DNA of 64,000 bases from Psococerastis gibbosa (taxonomy: Eukaryota > Arthropoda > Insecta > Psocodea > Psocidae): positions 17,794,001-17,858,000 of the forward strand of contig OZ020485.1 of assembly GCA_963971405.1 (NCBI GenBank), in the 5' to 3' direction. Under the pieces are notes generated by a model. The model had not been told where the DNA came from. It made no database searches and saw only the letters and a list, made by a program, of their open reading frames with translations. The position numbers were made by a program, and so were the translations under genes. Every line of letters begins with the position of its first letter. Position 1 is the first letter of the stretch. Below are positions 10,505 through 20,011 of the stretch, one piece after another.

Positions 10505-10600
10505 CCGGCGCAGGTTGACATCGAGGATGTATGTTACCAGTTTGCAAATGGCCAAAAATTCATACGGAAACAATATAAATAATGTCCGAAATCCATGGCA
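10505..10600 (-). repeat. Dispersed repeat with NSYG..NNVR coding trace
   Basis: Shares sequence with 17,615-17,719, 25,870-25,980 and 63,080-63,160. The common core on the opposite strand is TTCGGACATTATTGGTATTG followed by TTTCCGTA.GAATTTTTGGC. Different copies can be read as NSYGNNINNVR or NSYGDNTNNVR, so it may come from a LINE reading frame, but no domain is recognisable. Confidence 0.5.
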
Positions 10601-10611
10601 ATGGACAAGGG

Positions 10612-10705
10612 AACTCTCCTCACATGTTAGGCAAAACCTGTCCCTCCTTAATCACCGAAGACGATGGTGACATAGTGCGTTCTGTGTACGTCAAACTGCC
10701 AGACA
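10612..10705 (-). pseudogene. Decayed copy (third) of Jun exon 3' end
   Basis: The minus strand matches the 3' part of the Jun exon at 11,065-11,357, from TTGACGTACACAG (exon: ATGACGTATACAG) through TCGTCTTCGGTGATTAAGGA. A TGA appears where the exon has an open codon (CCTAACATGTGA). The homologous splice donor is not preserved. It lies beyond the second copy, separated from it by a SINE, so the order is exon, copy, SINE, copy. Not a working exon. Confidence 0.75.
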
Positions 10706-10726
10706 ATGCAGCTGTCCGTTTTTTTT

Positions 10727-10889
10727 AAAGGTTAATCGCATGCAAACAATTTAATGAATGTAACCGATTGACCTCTTCAGTCACCACTGTAGGTTTGTAC
10801 CCGCGTAGAGTTACGACGCGCTTCCGATAGCATGGCGTGTAGAGACTCGCACAAATACATGCACGCCACCGCCTTGCCATCGAAGTCAA
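10727..10889 (-). mobile_element. tRNA-like SINE, family S
   Basis: On the minus strand it starts TGGCAAGGCGG (A-box like) and has GTGCGAGTC (B-box like, one mismatch), then a non-tRNA body ending ATTAACCTTTAAAAAAAA. Other copies: 27,427-27,506, 30,212-30,285, 34,764-34,922 and 47,890-48,077. It sits exactly between two decayed Jun exon copies. Derivation from a tRNA is inferred from the two boxes. Confidence 0.7.
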
Positions 10890-10891
10890 TG

Positions 10892-11060
10892 TTACCTGGC
10901 ACTCTTTGTTGATAGGCAAAAGCCTTGGAGACTCTACTCCCATGCTAGGAACAATCTGTTTCTCCTTGATCACTTAAGACGAAGGTGGCATGGTGTTTCC
11001 CAGGTCTGAGTACGTTGTACAGCCATGCAATGTATTAAGACAGAAAACGAAGCTATATAG
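10892..11060 (-). pseudogene. Decayed copy (second) of Jun exon 3' end and donor
   Basis: A 169-bp unit directly abutting the real donor of the exon at 11,065. By eye it keeps roughly 80 percent identity and can be read VPSMGVESPRLLPINKECQ followed by GTAACA, matching VPSMGGESPRLSPINMECQ followed by GTAACT in the exon. An in-frame TAA (TCGTCTTAA against TCGTCTTTG) kills the frame just upstream. The donor dinucleotide survives. The duplicated part corresponds to the SP-rich segment just before the basic region. Confidence 0.85.
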
Positions 11061-11064
11061 TTAC

Positions 11065-11357
11065 CTGGCACTCCATGTTGATAGGCGAAAGCCTTGGCGA
11101 CTCTCCTCCCATGCTGGGTACAATCTGTTCCTCCTTGATCACCAAAGACGAAGGCGACATGGTGCCTGCGAGGTCTGTATACGTCATGCTGCTGTTGCTG
11201 TTACTGCTGACGTCAAGGCCCATCGTTCCACCCTGACTGGAGTCACCGCTATAGTGAAGCTCGTTCAGCGCGTTCACGAAACCGCGGGAGAAATCCTCTT
11301 GGGCTTCTGTACCCACTTTGGGGAAAAGGATTGATGTCGTAGGTGTAGGAGTAGCGC
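11065..11357 (-). CDS. Jun: Jun, middle coding exon
   Basis: Encodes residues ~81-178: ATPTPTTSILFPKVGTEAQE, then FSRGFVNALNELH, a Ser-rich stretch (SSNSNSSMTYTDL), and IKEEQIVPSMGGESPRLSP followed by INMECQ. The FVNALNELH block matches the conserved helix after the transactivation region in c-Jun (FVRALAELH). ESPRLSPINMECQ matches the C-terminal phosphodegron region (ETPPLSPIDMESQ), where GSK3-type phosphorylation controls DNA binding and turnover in vertebrate Jun. Acceptor TTTCTAG at 11,358-11,364, donor CAG|GTAACT at 11,064. Phase fits both neighbours. Confidence 0.95.
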
Positions 11358-11439
11358 CTAGAAATGATAAAAAAAATCAATAAGCTAAATAGGGTGAACC
11401 ATCCGGGTCCGGGTGAATTTTCACTGTTCAGTGATATCT

Positions 11440-11660
11440 AGACTATTGAAAGACAGCAAAATGCTGAAAAGTAGAAAGCCAGCATCTACAAGCAATTAGT
11501 AAGGCAGTGCATGACCTAGCCACACTATGGTTATTACCATTTAGAATTGCCATCGGCATAGCTTGTGTGGAAATACAGTCCTTGTTGGTCTCTGACTTGC
11601 AGCAGCTTGACAAAGTGAACAATCTGAGCACTATACATCCTGCTGCAATGATCGACGCTC
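11440..11660 (-). repeat. Dispersed repeat shared with 24,540-24,610
   Basis: The block TCTCTGACTTGCAGCAGCTT..CAAAGTGAACAATCT is repeated near 24,550-24,590. It lies in the Jun intron between the first two coding exons. No coding domain recognised. Confidence 0.5.
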
Positions 11661-11753
11661 AGGATGACCCAATCTGCCCCTGTGCATGAAAGCGATTGCC
11701 AAAAAACAAGAGCCCAAACAGGACTTAGTCCAGAGCTTAACGTAGCTACCTAC

Positions 11754-11994
11754 CGTTGAGGCCGCTTTGTAAAATAATATTTTCCAGCTCAGGTGTTTTC
11801 AATTTAAGCTTCTTAATGTCAGGAGATGATAAGACAGGAGCTGTATCCTTGATTGCATCATATTTCGCCTTTTTACCGACTTGATTGTAAAACTGCTGGA
11901 AGTCAAGAGTAAGATTTCTCTTGCGGTTGGAGATTTCTGTGGCTTTGCTCGAACCCGCCGCGTCTTTCTTAGATTGATCTGTTACACGCGTCAT
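11754..11994 (-). CDS. Jun: Jun, first coding exon: transactivation region
   Basis: Begins MTRVTDQSKK with the ATG placed immediately after the acceptor CATATTTCAG, so translation starts at 11,994; an upstream in-frame ATG at 12,045 lies inside the intron and is rejected. NRKRNLTLDF resembles the delta (JNK-docking) segment of c-Jun, and LSSPDIKKLKLKTPELENII matches the Ser63/Ser73-type region ([20 protein letters not shown]) with SP and TP sites for JNK. It ends AAC-G|GTAGGT at 11,754. Eighty codons plus one base. Confidence 0.94.
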
Positions 11995-12920
11995 CTGAAA
12001 TATGGGAAAAAGCTTTAGCATTTGACTATTTAAAGAATCGTTCATTCGGAGAGATCATCTGACTATCGGAGCCGCGGGAGGGGGTTCTTGGTTGTCCTAC
12101 TTTAGACAATAGATTTACTACAACCAAAGGCAGGAACAACTAAGGTAAAGGTCTAGTTTAGCTACCCCGCTGTATCAAAAGTCGAATGAAAATGCTTTTA
12201 ATATGAAAGGAAAACATCCCATTTGCAAGGGAATTCATATTTTAAGCAAGGGTTGTCTTATTTACATGCCTCTGACAATGTTCCTTCCATAAAAAACATG
12301 CAAAAATTCGAACTAAATTCGGTTATTTACCTATAATTCGAAAAGCTTTAGCACTTATAGCAACGATTAGTAGATTAGAGAAAAAACAAATAAATCTATA
12401 GCCTTCAATAATTACTAAATACTTCTCTTCCACAGTAGGCTACCTCCTGTCCTCAAGTAGCAAGACGCTTAAAACCGACGATTGATTTATTAGACGCACA
12501 GTATATTACATTTGTGTCAATGTTATTGGCTTGCAAAGGCCACTAGGTAAACCTTTGTCAGGTAGTAGGTAACTAGGTATATGTAACCTCTGAGGCTCTG
12601 ACGCAATTTGCTTATCTCACTAGCCTACAAGGCCATAACACACCACACTTCGAAGTAAAATTCTCTGAAAACCTGGACGATTTTGAGTGCCCACTACTAT
12701 TTAATTTTATATACATTAACTAAAAGACGTGGCTTTTGTTTACATACGTAAGATACGTTGCTTGATAGCTGACGAAATTTGTGTGATCTTGTGTATATTC
12801 AACAGTTCAAATAATATGCGAAATTGAAGTAAATAAAGTCGAAGATGTTAACCCACTGCAAAGCCAAGTAAAATCTACCGTTGTGTTGGTAAACTAGTAA
12901 TTAATTACACAATTACTCAC

Positions 12921-13000
12921 CTTTTTCACAGATCCAAAGTTTTAAAATTAAAATCAGGAAGTCAAATTCCGTCTTCACCACAACACAGTCGAGGAAAATA
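12921..13000 (-). other. Jun: Jun non-coding first exon (3' end defined)
   Basis: A consensus donor AAAAAG|GTGAGT at 12,920 lies on the minus strand just below a cluster of AP-1/CRE sites, and there is no good coding start before it. It pairs with the acceptor at the Jun ATG across a 926-bp intron. The transcription start is not visible, so the upper edge is an estimate. Confidence 0.6.
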
Positions 13001-13009
13001 TCTCTTGAA

Positions 13010-13115
13010 ATGAGTCATGCATGGATATTTCAAGGAACAAGTTTGCGTTCTTTGAATTGACGTCAAATTCGAGCTATCTCATTGGTTGAATTCTATGACG
13101 TCAATGATGAGTCAT
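13010..13115 (-). promoter_or_regulatory. Jun promoter: two TRE and two CRE sites, inverted CCAAT
   Basis: Within 106 bases: ATGAGTCAT at 13,010-13,018, TGACGTCA at 13,058-13,065, inverted CCAAT at 13,081-13,085, TGACGTCA at 13,096-13,103, ATGAGTCAT at 13,107-13,115. TGAGTCA and TGACGTCA are the binding sites of Jun dimers and Jun/ATF dimers. In vertebrates c-jun is autoregulated through similar sites, so feedback control is likely here too, by inference. No convincing TATA box is seen. Confidence 0.8.
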
Positions 13116-14428
13116 CTGAAATTTTTCATAACTAGGATTTCCTTTGAGTTCCTTTCTGGCGCTTAAATTTAAAAAAATATTTTTCAGTTATCACTTCAAT
13201 TTTGCGGAGCCTTAAAAATAATTACGTATTATTTATAGTATAAAATAAATATTAATTATTAAAATCAGTATATGGCCATATGGGTCTAATAATGCAGAGT
13301 CAGTAATCAAAAATGATTAATCCATAATTTAACCAAAGTTTAGGGCCTAAAATCTAAATCAATAACGTGACTATTTGCCCGAAATTATAAATAACGCCTT
13401 CTGCATGCTATGACTCAAGGAAAGATAGGTCTGGGGCAGGGCTGCCACATTCCGTGGTTTACCTCGGAATTCCGTGGGAAATAATTTTATTCCGAAAAAT
13501 TTCCGGGGTCAACAATTTTTGAGGTTTTTCTGTGGGATTTTAGGGAAATTTGTTTTTATTTTATTTTTTAAGAATTTTGTCGAATGTCCATTGATTCTCT
13601 CGCGGTTTCATAAAATTTTCACAAAAATTCAAAAAATATAAACACTATTTCCACCCCGAGCCCTACACCTCCATATGATTTGCATGCTGAAGCAAGGGAC
13701 CAATCGAAAGTCCACCATATTTTGGCCTAAAATTTTCGCGCCAAATGAAACTCAATAGTTATCTTATGGCAGTTATGACAGTTAATTGTCAGCTATTTAT
13801 TACGACTTAGCTGTCGTGTATTTCCCGCCACTAGCGCACTAAAAATTATTCTAGATTTCTGCATGTTTTTAAAAATTTACTAGCTTGAGTAGCTTCAGCT
13901 TTGTATAATGAATAAAACTTAGATGAACCTGAAATGAGATGCCGGGAATTTCATATCAGCCTATAAAAGTGTGAGGGTGAGAAAAAAGTCAAATCAAATG
14001 ATTAAATCATGGGAGCCTATTGCATTATTTCCATCACAAACCTATTTCAAGAAAGGTTTGTAAGTTTATACATACATGCATTGGCGTAAATAGGGGGGGT
14101 CCTGGGGGGGAGGCTAAGCCCGCAGGCCCCCCCCCCCAGGATTTCTGGTGACAAAGACGTTATGGAGGCGAAAGGCATAGTATCCACAATAACGAAAGGG
14201 AAATTAATTCTTGATACTGGTATGCTTATTTTACATGAAAGACATCATGAAAAAATCAACACATTGACTTATTTTCACAAAAATATATTACTCAAAATGC
14301 TTAAGATCCCAATAGGCCTATTTCAGACCTATTTTTTCAAGCTTTTTCTTCGGGGGAGACCCCCGGGCCCCCTCAGTGGTAGGTTTATTTGTCGGTACAA
14401 TCTCAACTGTACTGCTTGCAAAATTCGT

Positions 14429-14735
14429 AAAACCTCACTAATTTGGACCTATATACATCAATTTTCCTTCTCCGGGGGAAACCCCCGGCCCCCCATTCTC
14501 CAGGGTTTAATATGCGTAAAACCTCACTAATTTGGGCCTATTTATCAATTTTTTCTACGGGGGAGACCCCAGGGCCCACCTATCACCAGGGCATAAAATG
14601 CGAAAAACCTCATTAATTTGGGCCCATTTATCATTGTTTTTCTGCAGGGGAGACTGCTGCGCCCCCTTCTCCAGGGGATAAAATGTGTAAAACCTCACTA
14701 ATTCAGGTTTACCATAACATTAATGGCTTGGATTC
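14429..14735. repeat. Tandem repeat, unit about 87 bp, four copies
   Basis: Units begin GTAAAACCTCACTAATTTGG near 14,427, 14,516, 14,602 and 14,686, each with a GC-rich block such as GGGGGAGACCCC (palindromic) followed by GGCCC. Part of the hAT-like element. A similar unit is found alone near 46,155. Confidence 0.75.
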
Positions 14736-15124
14736 ACGGAGAACAGCTTAGATCTGATAATGACAACCCAAACAACCTCTCCCCCCCTCCAGTCTCCAGA
14801 AGGTTACGCAGCCCCCTATAATGCTTTTCTCAGCGCTCCAAGTATTTTTAATTGTCAACTGCCAATTTTGAATTTGCCACAATTAAAGGTACCTACTTAT
14901 GGTATACGTGGGTGTAGCTTAGGAGCCTTAGACTATACTGCTCTAGCTTCTGAAAATTAGCAAGATTAAAAGAAGAAAACTGGTGAAGTAGGCATGGTGA
15001 CGTACAGCAGTCGATACTCTCAAAAATAATAAAAATCCGCCTATGCTTAGCATACTACATGAAAACAAACTTTATATCCAGTTTAATTTGTAACATCCTT
15101 GGTGAATGAAAAAAATCATATATA

Positions 15125-15267
15125 AGGCGCTTATTCGACCAACGCCAATAGTGATAGTAAATGAGGTATTGACGTGGTAGCAGACATTAAGACAGTCTAA
15201 AAATGTCTGCTACCACATCAATACTACATTTACTATCACTATTGACGTTGGTGGAATATGCATCTAT
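15125..15267. mobile_element. Palindromic element nested in the hAT-like element
   Basis: Arms 15,139-15,193 and 15,200-15,252 are near-perfect inverted repeats (CCAACG.CAATAGTGATAGTA) around a short loop. The inner part GACGTGGTAGCAGACATT is also in the TTA-flanked element at 37,180-37,563, so both appear to belong to one superfamily. Confidence 0.75.
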
Positions 15268-15367
15268 AATGGACCAACATTTAAAAAAAATTCCGGGGTA
15301 TTCTGAGGAACTATTTAACAATTTCCGAGGAATACGGCAGAAGTCATTTGGCAGCCCTGGTCTGGGG

Positions 15368-17614
15368 GCTTCTGGTAGAAAACATCATAATTGAAAAACC
15401 GGAGTCAGTAGTTTAGCTAGAGCACGACTTCCTTTTCAGAGCAGCAGTCTCCTAGGCTAGTTTCCTTGAAATCCACAATCTCACTGAATCGAACTTCAGA
15501 AAAGGGGTGAAGGTACTGATCCAGCTGTGTTGTCCTTACTCCGTGAGTGAGTTTATGGAGTCTCTAAACTAGACAGCACTAATTTATAGATGGTTCTAAG
15601 ATTGCGTAGGTAATTTTTAAACAAATTTCTTTTTATTTTCATTAAGGCGGTTTAAGACACCTAATTATTTTAAGCTATTTACTATTGACGACGTCGAGAA
15701 CCTTCATTGCATTGTACCTTGAGGTTAAAATGCAACATACAGTATATAATATTTTGTCTGTCTAGGCCCAAATTGCAATGGAATATTCACTAGAAGGCAC
15801 GTAATGATGATTTACTATGCTCTATTTATTAGTAGACTAGAATTTCTACCTGATATATTGTAGTGGGATCTAGACTTAAGACATTTTAGAAATGTATAGG
15901 CTCGCCAAGGAAACCTTTGATTGTCAGTAGCTTAGTTAAGGGCCAATGAAGCCCTCTATTTTTAATTTGTTGGCAAAGTCACGTTTCTCATGAAATATCG
16001 ATGGCAAAATAAAGTGTCACAAACTAGAATATATTGGCCTATTCCTCTACTCTTTGATTTACATTATGGTGCCGTCACGAACACCGATGGGCCTGTAATG
16101 GAACTTGATTTGTTAAAAATAACGACGAATCATTAAGGATGCCAGGTTGAAGGAGTTCCAAAACTGTGGTGTTAGTCACGGCCCCATTCTATGTATCAAA
16201 ATGAAGAGGAGCCTTCCTTCTACTTTATATCATTAAATTAAGTAAATTAGTAAGTAAGTAATTAAAGTAAAACGAAAACAACAGTTATGAATCAGAACAT
16301 TTAATTGGCGGTCCTAGTTTTAACCTCACACATTTAAAGAAGTACATTACATATTTTTTTATATTGAAGATGAAACGCCTAAGAGAAAATTATAGGCTCG
16401 TCTCATGTCCAGCAGAAAAAATGACCATCAACTGAACAAAGATTTATAAAAGGAGAAAAAGACTGCTTCTAAAACACCGCCATTTTTTTCATACCCAATA
16501 GAAATAAATAAAGTTTTATACAGCGGAATTACACATAAGAAATGCAAAAATTTCAACAAGTCTTAAACCTTAAAATCATTCGATCATTCTTGGGCAAAAT
16601 AAATCAACACTAAATATTTAAAACACGGGCGCATATGCTCAATATACAGGCATTCGTACAATAGGTTTTCGAAAGGGACTTGAGTTTTATGTAGAAGACA
16701 AATGCCATTTTTCGCGCAATTTTTTAAAGTTGACATGTCTAGCTCTGGCCTTTGTGTTTCTTATGCCACGAAAAAATTAAAAAATAATTGTTGGGCACAA
16801 AATATGGCATATTTCTTCTACATACCACTAAAAAAAAGGACCGCATCTCTTCCCAAGCCCCAACTATATCAATAGATTAGTTCTTCCATTTTTCCGAAAG
16901 AATACGCGGTCTAGTATAAAATTTGTCATTACAGCGAATAACTAAATATAAAAAAAGCTTTTCTGGTCCTCTAGGTAAAAATATTAGTTAATAAATGGCT
17001 ATGCACAATGCTATTCGTAACTCATACATATTGAACAACTTGGTAAACATATTTTTTCATTTTTCCACAACTATGGAAGTTCATCCCCAAATATTAATTC
17101 TTTCTGCTTACAGGTGCATCAGCCATCAGTCTACTTTCGGACATCGAATTGAATATACGCGAAATACTTTGTTTATTCCAATACTTGCATAGGTATACAT
17201 TAATAAAATCGAAGAAACTGGGTATTTCGTGTATATCCAATTCTTGGTCCAACAGTACAATTTACAATTCTGAGATTCGATCTTCTCAAACTTTTTTTTT
17301 GCTCACATGCAAGTATTCATCACCCCGTAACATGCAGTTGGCTTATTCTCACTTCTCCATATTTATGTCCACATAACTGTAGAAAAAAATTAAAACTGTA
17401 CCAGTAGCCTATTTATTTAGCTTCCCAATCACTTGAATTATACCCCATTGCGTTAGGCATAGACGGTTTCAATATTTAATGTTCCCAGATGCCAAAAGGC
17501 TCTACTTGTGATGTAGTAGGTATAGGTTTCGATATGTCAGACAACTTAGGTGCTCAGACTGGTATTATTTACATATTCTATGGACGTACATTAGAGGTCC
17601 ATTGAAGGATTGAA
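15368..17614. other. Intergenic, no gene seen
   Basis: AT-rich intergenic DNA upstream of Jun. A piece of family X lies at about 16,070-16,220 (GGAGTTCCAAAACTGTGG) and a LINE-tail scrap near 15,420 (GAGCACGACTTCC). Nothing else can be supported. Confidence 0.5.
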
Positions 17615-17719
17615 TACTGCCAACGACCCCTTTGATATCTTCGGACATTATTGGTATTGTCTCCGTAAGAATTTTGGGCCCTGGCAAACTGGTACACGTC
17701 CTTGATGTCAATCCACACC
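17615..17719 (+). repeat. Dispersed repeat, second copy of the NNVR core
   Basis: Same family as 10,505-10,600, in opposite orientation: TTCGGACATTATTGGTATTG lies at about 17,640-17,659. It ends next to a hAT-like MITE. Confidence 0.5.
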
Positions 17720-17889
17720 GAGTGGCGTAGCCATAATTTTTTTTTTTTTCGGGGTCCAGTTTTCATAAAGTTAGCCCGCTTACGATAGGTTTTCGAATAG
17801 GGTGGTGTTTCATTTGGCGACCCCCCCCCCCCCCCGGGGAATGTTTTTTAAAAGATAGGCCCGCTGACCCCCCTTTAGCTCCGCCACTG
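17720..17889. mobile_element. hAT-like MITE with C-run core
   Basis: Inverted ends GAGTGGCGTAGC and GCTCCGCCACTG with flanking 8-mers TCCACACC and CCCGCACC (6 of 8 identical). The interior holds a run of about 16 C. Ends of the CAGTGGCG type are common in arthropod hAT or mariner MITEs. The class is inferred. Confidence 0.6.
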
Positions 17890-18388
17890 CCCGCACCGGC
17901 TACAAGCGATAATGGACAAGCTGAGATATGCTTACAAAATGGGAGACATAATCGTGACTTAACCATGTTCGGGTACGAGTCACTGAGACTGGTAAGTTTT
18001 GCCCGGGTATTCAGCTATTGGCATACCATCAGCAGTAGTACTAAACTCCAATAAAAGCGGTTATTACTTACTCAGCCGTCAACCCATCTTATTTACCTGC
18101 CTGCTGTTTCAACCATATTTAAATCCAACTGCATTTGAATTGGCAAGAATAAGCAATAAATTATTAATAAATATTGTACCTTACACACGAAATTGCCAGA
18201 AATAAGACTACAATTATTTATACGCACCGCAATAGAACATAAGATAATTAATTAATTGAAAATTAAAGCTGTCATTCGCAATAATTCCAAAATTTACAAT
18301 TTCATAAATTAATAATCTGGTAGAAAAATGGATTAGAAAATAAACACATTTACAAACACGAGGAGTAGTCGATAAGTTTTAAATTATC

Positions 18389-18517
18389 AGGCCCGGTATT
18401 CAGAGGCAGATTCTACGGCAGCAGATCTGCCAGAGGTGGCTGCACACCCAGGACAATCTGCTTCAATGTATCTCGGCAGCTCTGCTGCAGTAGAATCTGC
18501 CTTGGTGTACTGGGTCT
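18389..18517. mobile_element. Palindromic MITE, AGGCAGATTCTAC type
   Basis: Inverted repeats AGGCAGATTCTACGGCAGCA (from ~18,414) and its near complement near 18,483-18,505, with outer ends GGCCCGGTATTC and GTGTACTGGGTC. The loop is about 55 bases. No target duplication was found. Confidence 0.6.
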
Positions 18518-18789
18518 AATTTGTAAATATTACATGTGTTATCTATGTGGCAACGCAATCGTCTAGAGCTTCTCTATGGGTGTGTTCGAACCAGTAAGGT
18601 GACGTGTATGGTAGAGCAACTATAATAGTACCAACGGAGAGTAACTTATGCGGGAATAAGTGTGAATTAACCAAAATAAACCTCAAACTTAAATTAGGCT
18701 CGTGGCAACACATGGCGCCGAAAACATGGGTATGACTGCCGCTGATGCCTCGAAACGAAGTATTGATAGAACCATTGTATCTTGGTAAG

Positions 18790-19240
18790 GCGCATATACG
18801 AAGGGGTGAACGGACGTGGTGTCTGCAGAAGGAGCACAGAGACGAGATCCTGGAAATAGGAGACATCGTTTGCTTTACAAAAGTCCAATAAATTTGGTAG
18901 ATTGGACACGACACTCCGTATACAGAGCGAGAATGGAGGGCAGAAGGCGGCAAGACAGGCCACGGAGCCGATGGAGAGACGAGGTGGAAAGTGACCCAGA
19001 GGAAGCCGAAGGACCAAGGTGTCTGAGAGAGGTAGTGCGAGAGGCCAACCCAAACAGTAGCGCAGAAGAAGATACAAACGGAACCGATGATAAGGAGAAA
19101 CGAGGGGGAAAGTAGGTCATTGGCGGGTTTGGAAGAGGAAGACCAAGGACCGGGATATCTGGAGAGGGGTGGTGCGGGAGGCCAAAACCCATCTCGAGCT
19201 GTAGCGCCGAAGAAGAAGAAGATGATAATAACAATAATAC
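18790..19240 (+). mobile_element. Two successive LINE 3' tails with (AAG)n ends
   Basis: The first reads GRRRQDRPRSRWRDEVESD and REVVREANP, ending GCAGAAGAAGATA near 19,075. The second reads GRGRPRTG and a VVREAKTHLEL-like block, ending CCGAAGAAGAAGAAGATG near 19,225. Both are C-terminal tails of non-LTR reverse transcriptases plus A/G-rich 3' ends, arranged in tandem. Confidence 0.65.
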
Positions 19241-19892
19241 TCCGGATAAGTTATTCTTTAGTGTTGGCGTTAAGGCTGCAGGTTCAGAATGTTGCAACAC
19301 GTATTTACGTGACAGTGCTCGAGCGACTTTATACAAACTTATTGAGAACCCCTCGTAATATAATTTTCAGATTTGGTTCTACTCTATAACACTGAGGTTC
19401 ATCTCAATTGGTTCTTCATATATAATATTTATAAGTCCCAGTTACTGGGGTACACATTATTTTTTTCACAAGCTAAGCTAAAAAATTCAACAGGAGAAAT
19501 GAAATACACCTTTGTAAGTAATGCAGACTTGGAATGCCGATTACCGGATTAATTTACAATACGTAATGAAGGTAGCTTTGGTTCGGAAATTAATTTTTTG
19601 GCTCATAATTCTGCGTTATTAGGCTGTAGTCTATTTCGATTGACGAATACATTTTTTATTGGAGATTTTTGTATTATTGTACACATAGTTGCTCATTCAG
19701 GGGGCAGGCCAGGCAGCAAAAAAATGTATTTGAATCAATGACGTCAATTTTACGGCGAACATCCGTAAAATTTTACAGCGCCTGTGGGCACGATCAATAA
19801 TTTTTAAGAACGATTTACTTAAATCCGAAGCATAATACATTGCAGTATTATATGGTATATATAACATTAAATTAACTTTGCTACGTTATAAA

Positions 19893-20011
19893 CGAAATTA
19901 GAGGATATGGAAAAAACTGGACACAAGCCCTGTGGTCCAGGGGTTAAGACGACGCCCCGGTTAGGCGGAGAATCCCGCCAAGTCCAGTTTTTTCTATATG
20001 TTCTAATTTCG
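19893..20011 (+). mobile_element. Family Y palindromic element with tRNA-like core
   Basis: Ends CGAAATTAGAGGATATGG and a near-complementary string ending TTCTAATTTCG enclose a tRNA-like centre: A-box-like GTGGTCCAGGGGTTA, and CGCC-CCGGTTA-GGCG that folds as a stem with a 7-base loop. Flanking GGAC and GTCC pair. Related copies lie at 43,088-43,236, 53,642-53,699 and 62,070-62,165. It is not a working tRNA: the T arm is broken here. Confidence 0.65.

Larger units (their letters stand above)
10164..13000 (-). other. Jun: Jun gene span (four exons, three introns)
   Basis: Complete gene on the minus strand: non-coding exon 1 (~13,000-12,921), coding exons at 11,994-11,754, 11,357-11,065 and 10,394-10,164. 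Exon lengths 241, 293 and 231 nt join in frame to 255 codons, 254 residues plus stop, slightly shorter than fly Jra. All junctions are GT-AG. The intron between the last two coding exons holds two decayed copies of the 3' end of the preceding exon and a SINE. Confidence 0.93.
13429..15367. mobile_element. hAT-like non-autonomous DNA transposon, 1.9 kb
   Basis: The element at 13,437-15,359 has terminal inverted repeats CAGGGCTGCCACA and its near complement ending GGCAGCCCTG. It is flanked by a perfect 8-bp duplication, GTCTGGGG at 13,429-13,436 and 15,360-15,367. Both the CAGGG..GCC termini and the 8-bp duplication are hallmarks of hAT elements. Subterminal motifs like ATTCCG and CCGGGG recur at both ends. 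No transposase frame is present, so it would need one in trans. It carries a tandem array at 14,429-14,735 and a nested palindrome at 15,125-15,267. Confidence 0.88.

Noticed and set aside
11995-12045. Upstream in-frame ATG (MNDSLNSQML...) before the Jun start
   Set aside because: A strong acceptor CATATTTCAG lies directly before MTRVTDQ, so the upstream codons are intronic.
14429-14735. CRISPR-like array
   Set aside because: Units are directly tandem and differ along their full length, without constant repeats and unique spacers; the genome is eukaryotic.
18543-19336. Several minus-strand frames of 100-150 residues
   Set aside because: They are antisense to LINE tails at 18,790-19,240, whose plus strand gives the recognisable protein.
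19739-19760. Lone TGACGTCA as a regulatory site
   Set aside because: A single 8-mer without neighbouring sites or gene; similar lone sites near 21,030, 30,603, 36,331 and 38,831 lie in repeats or intergenic DNA.
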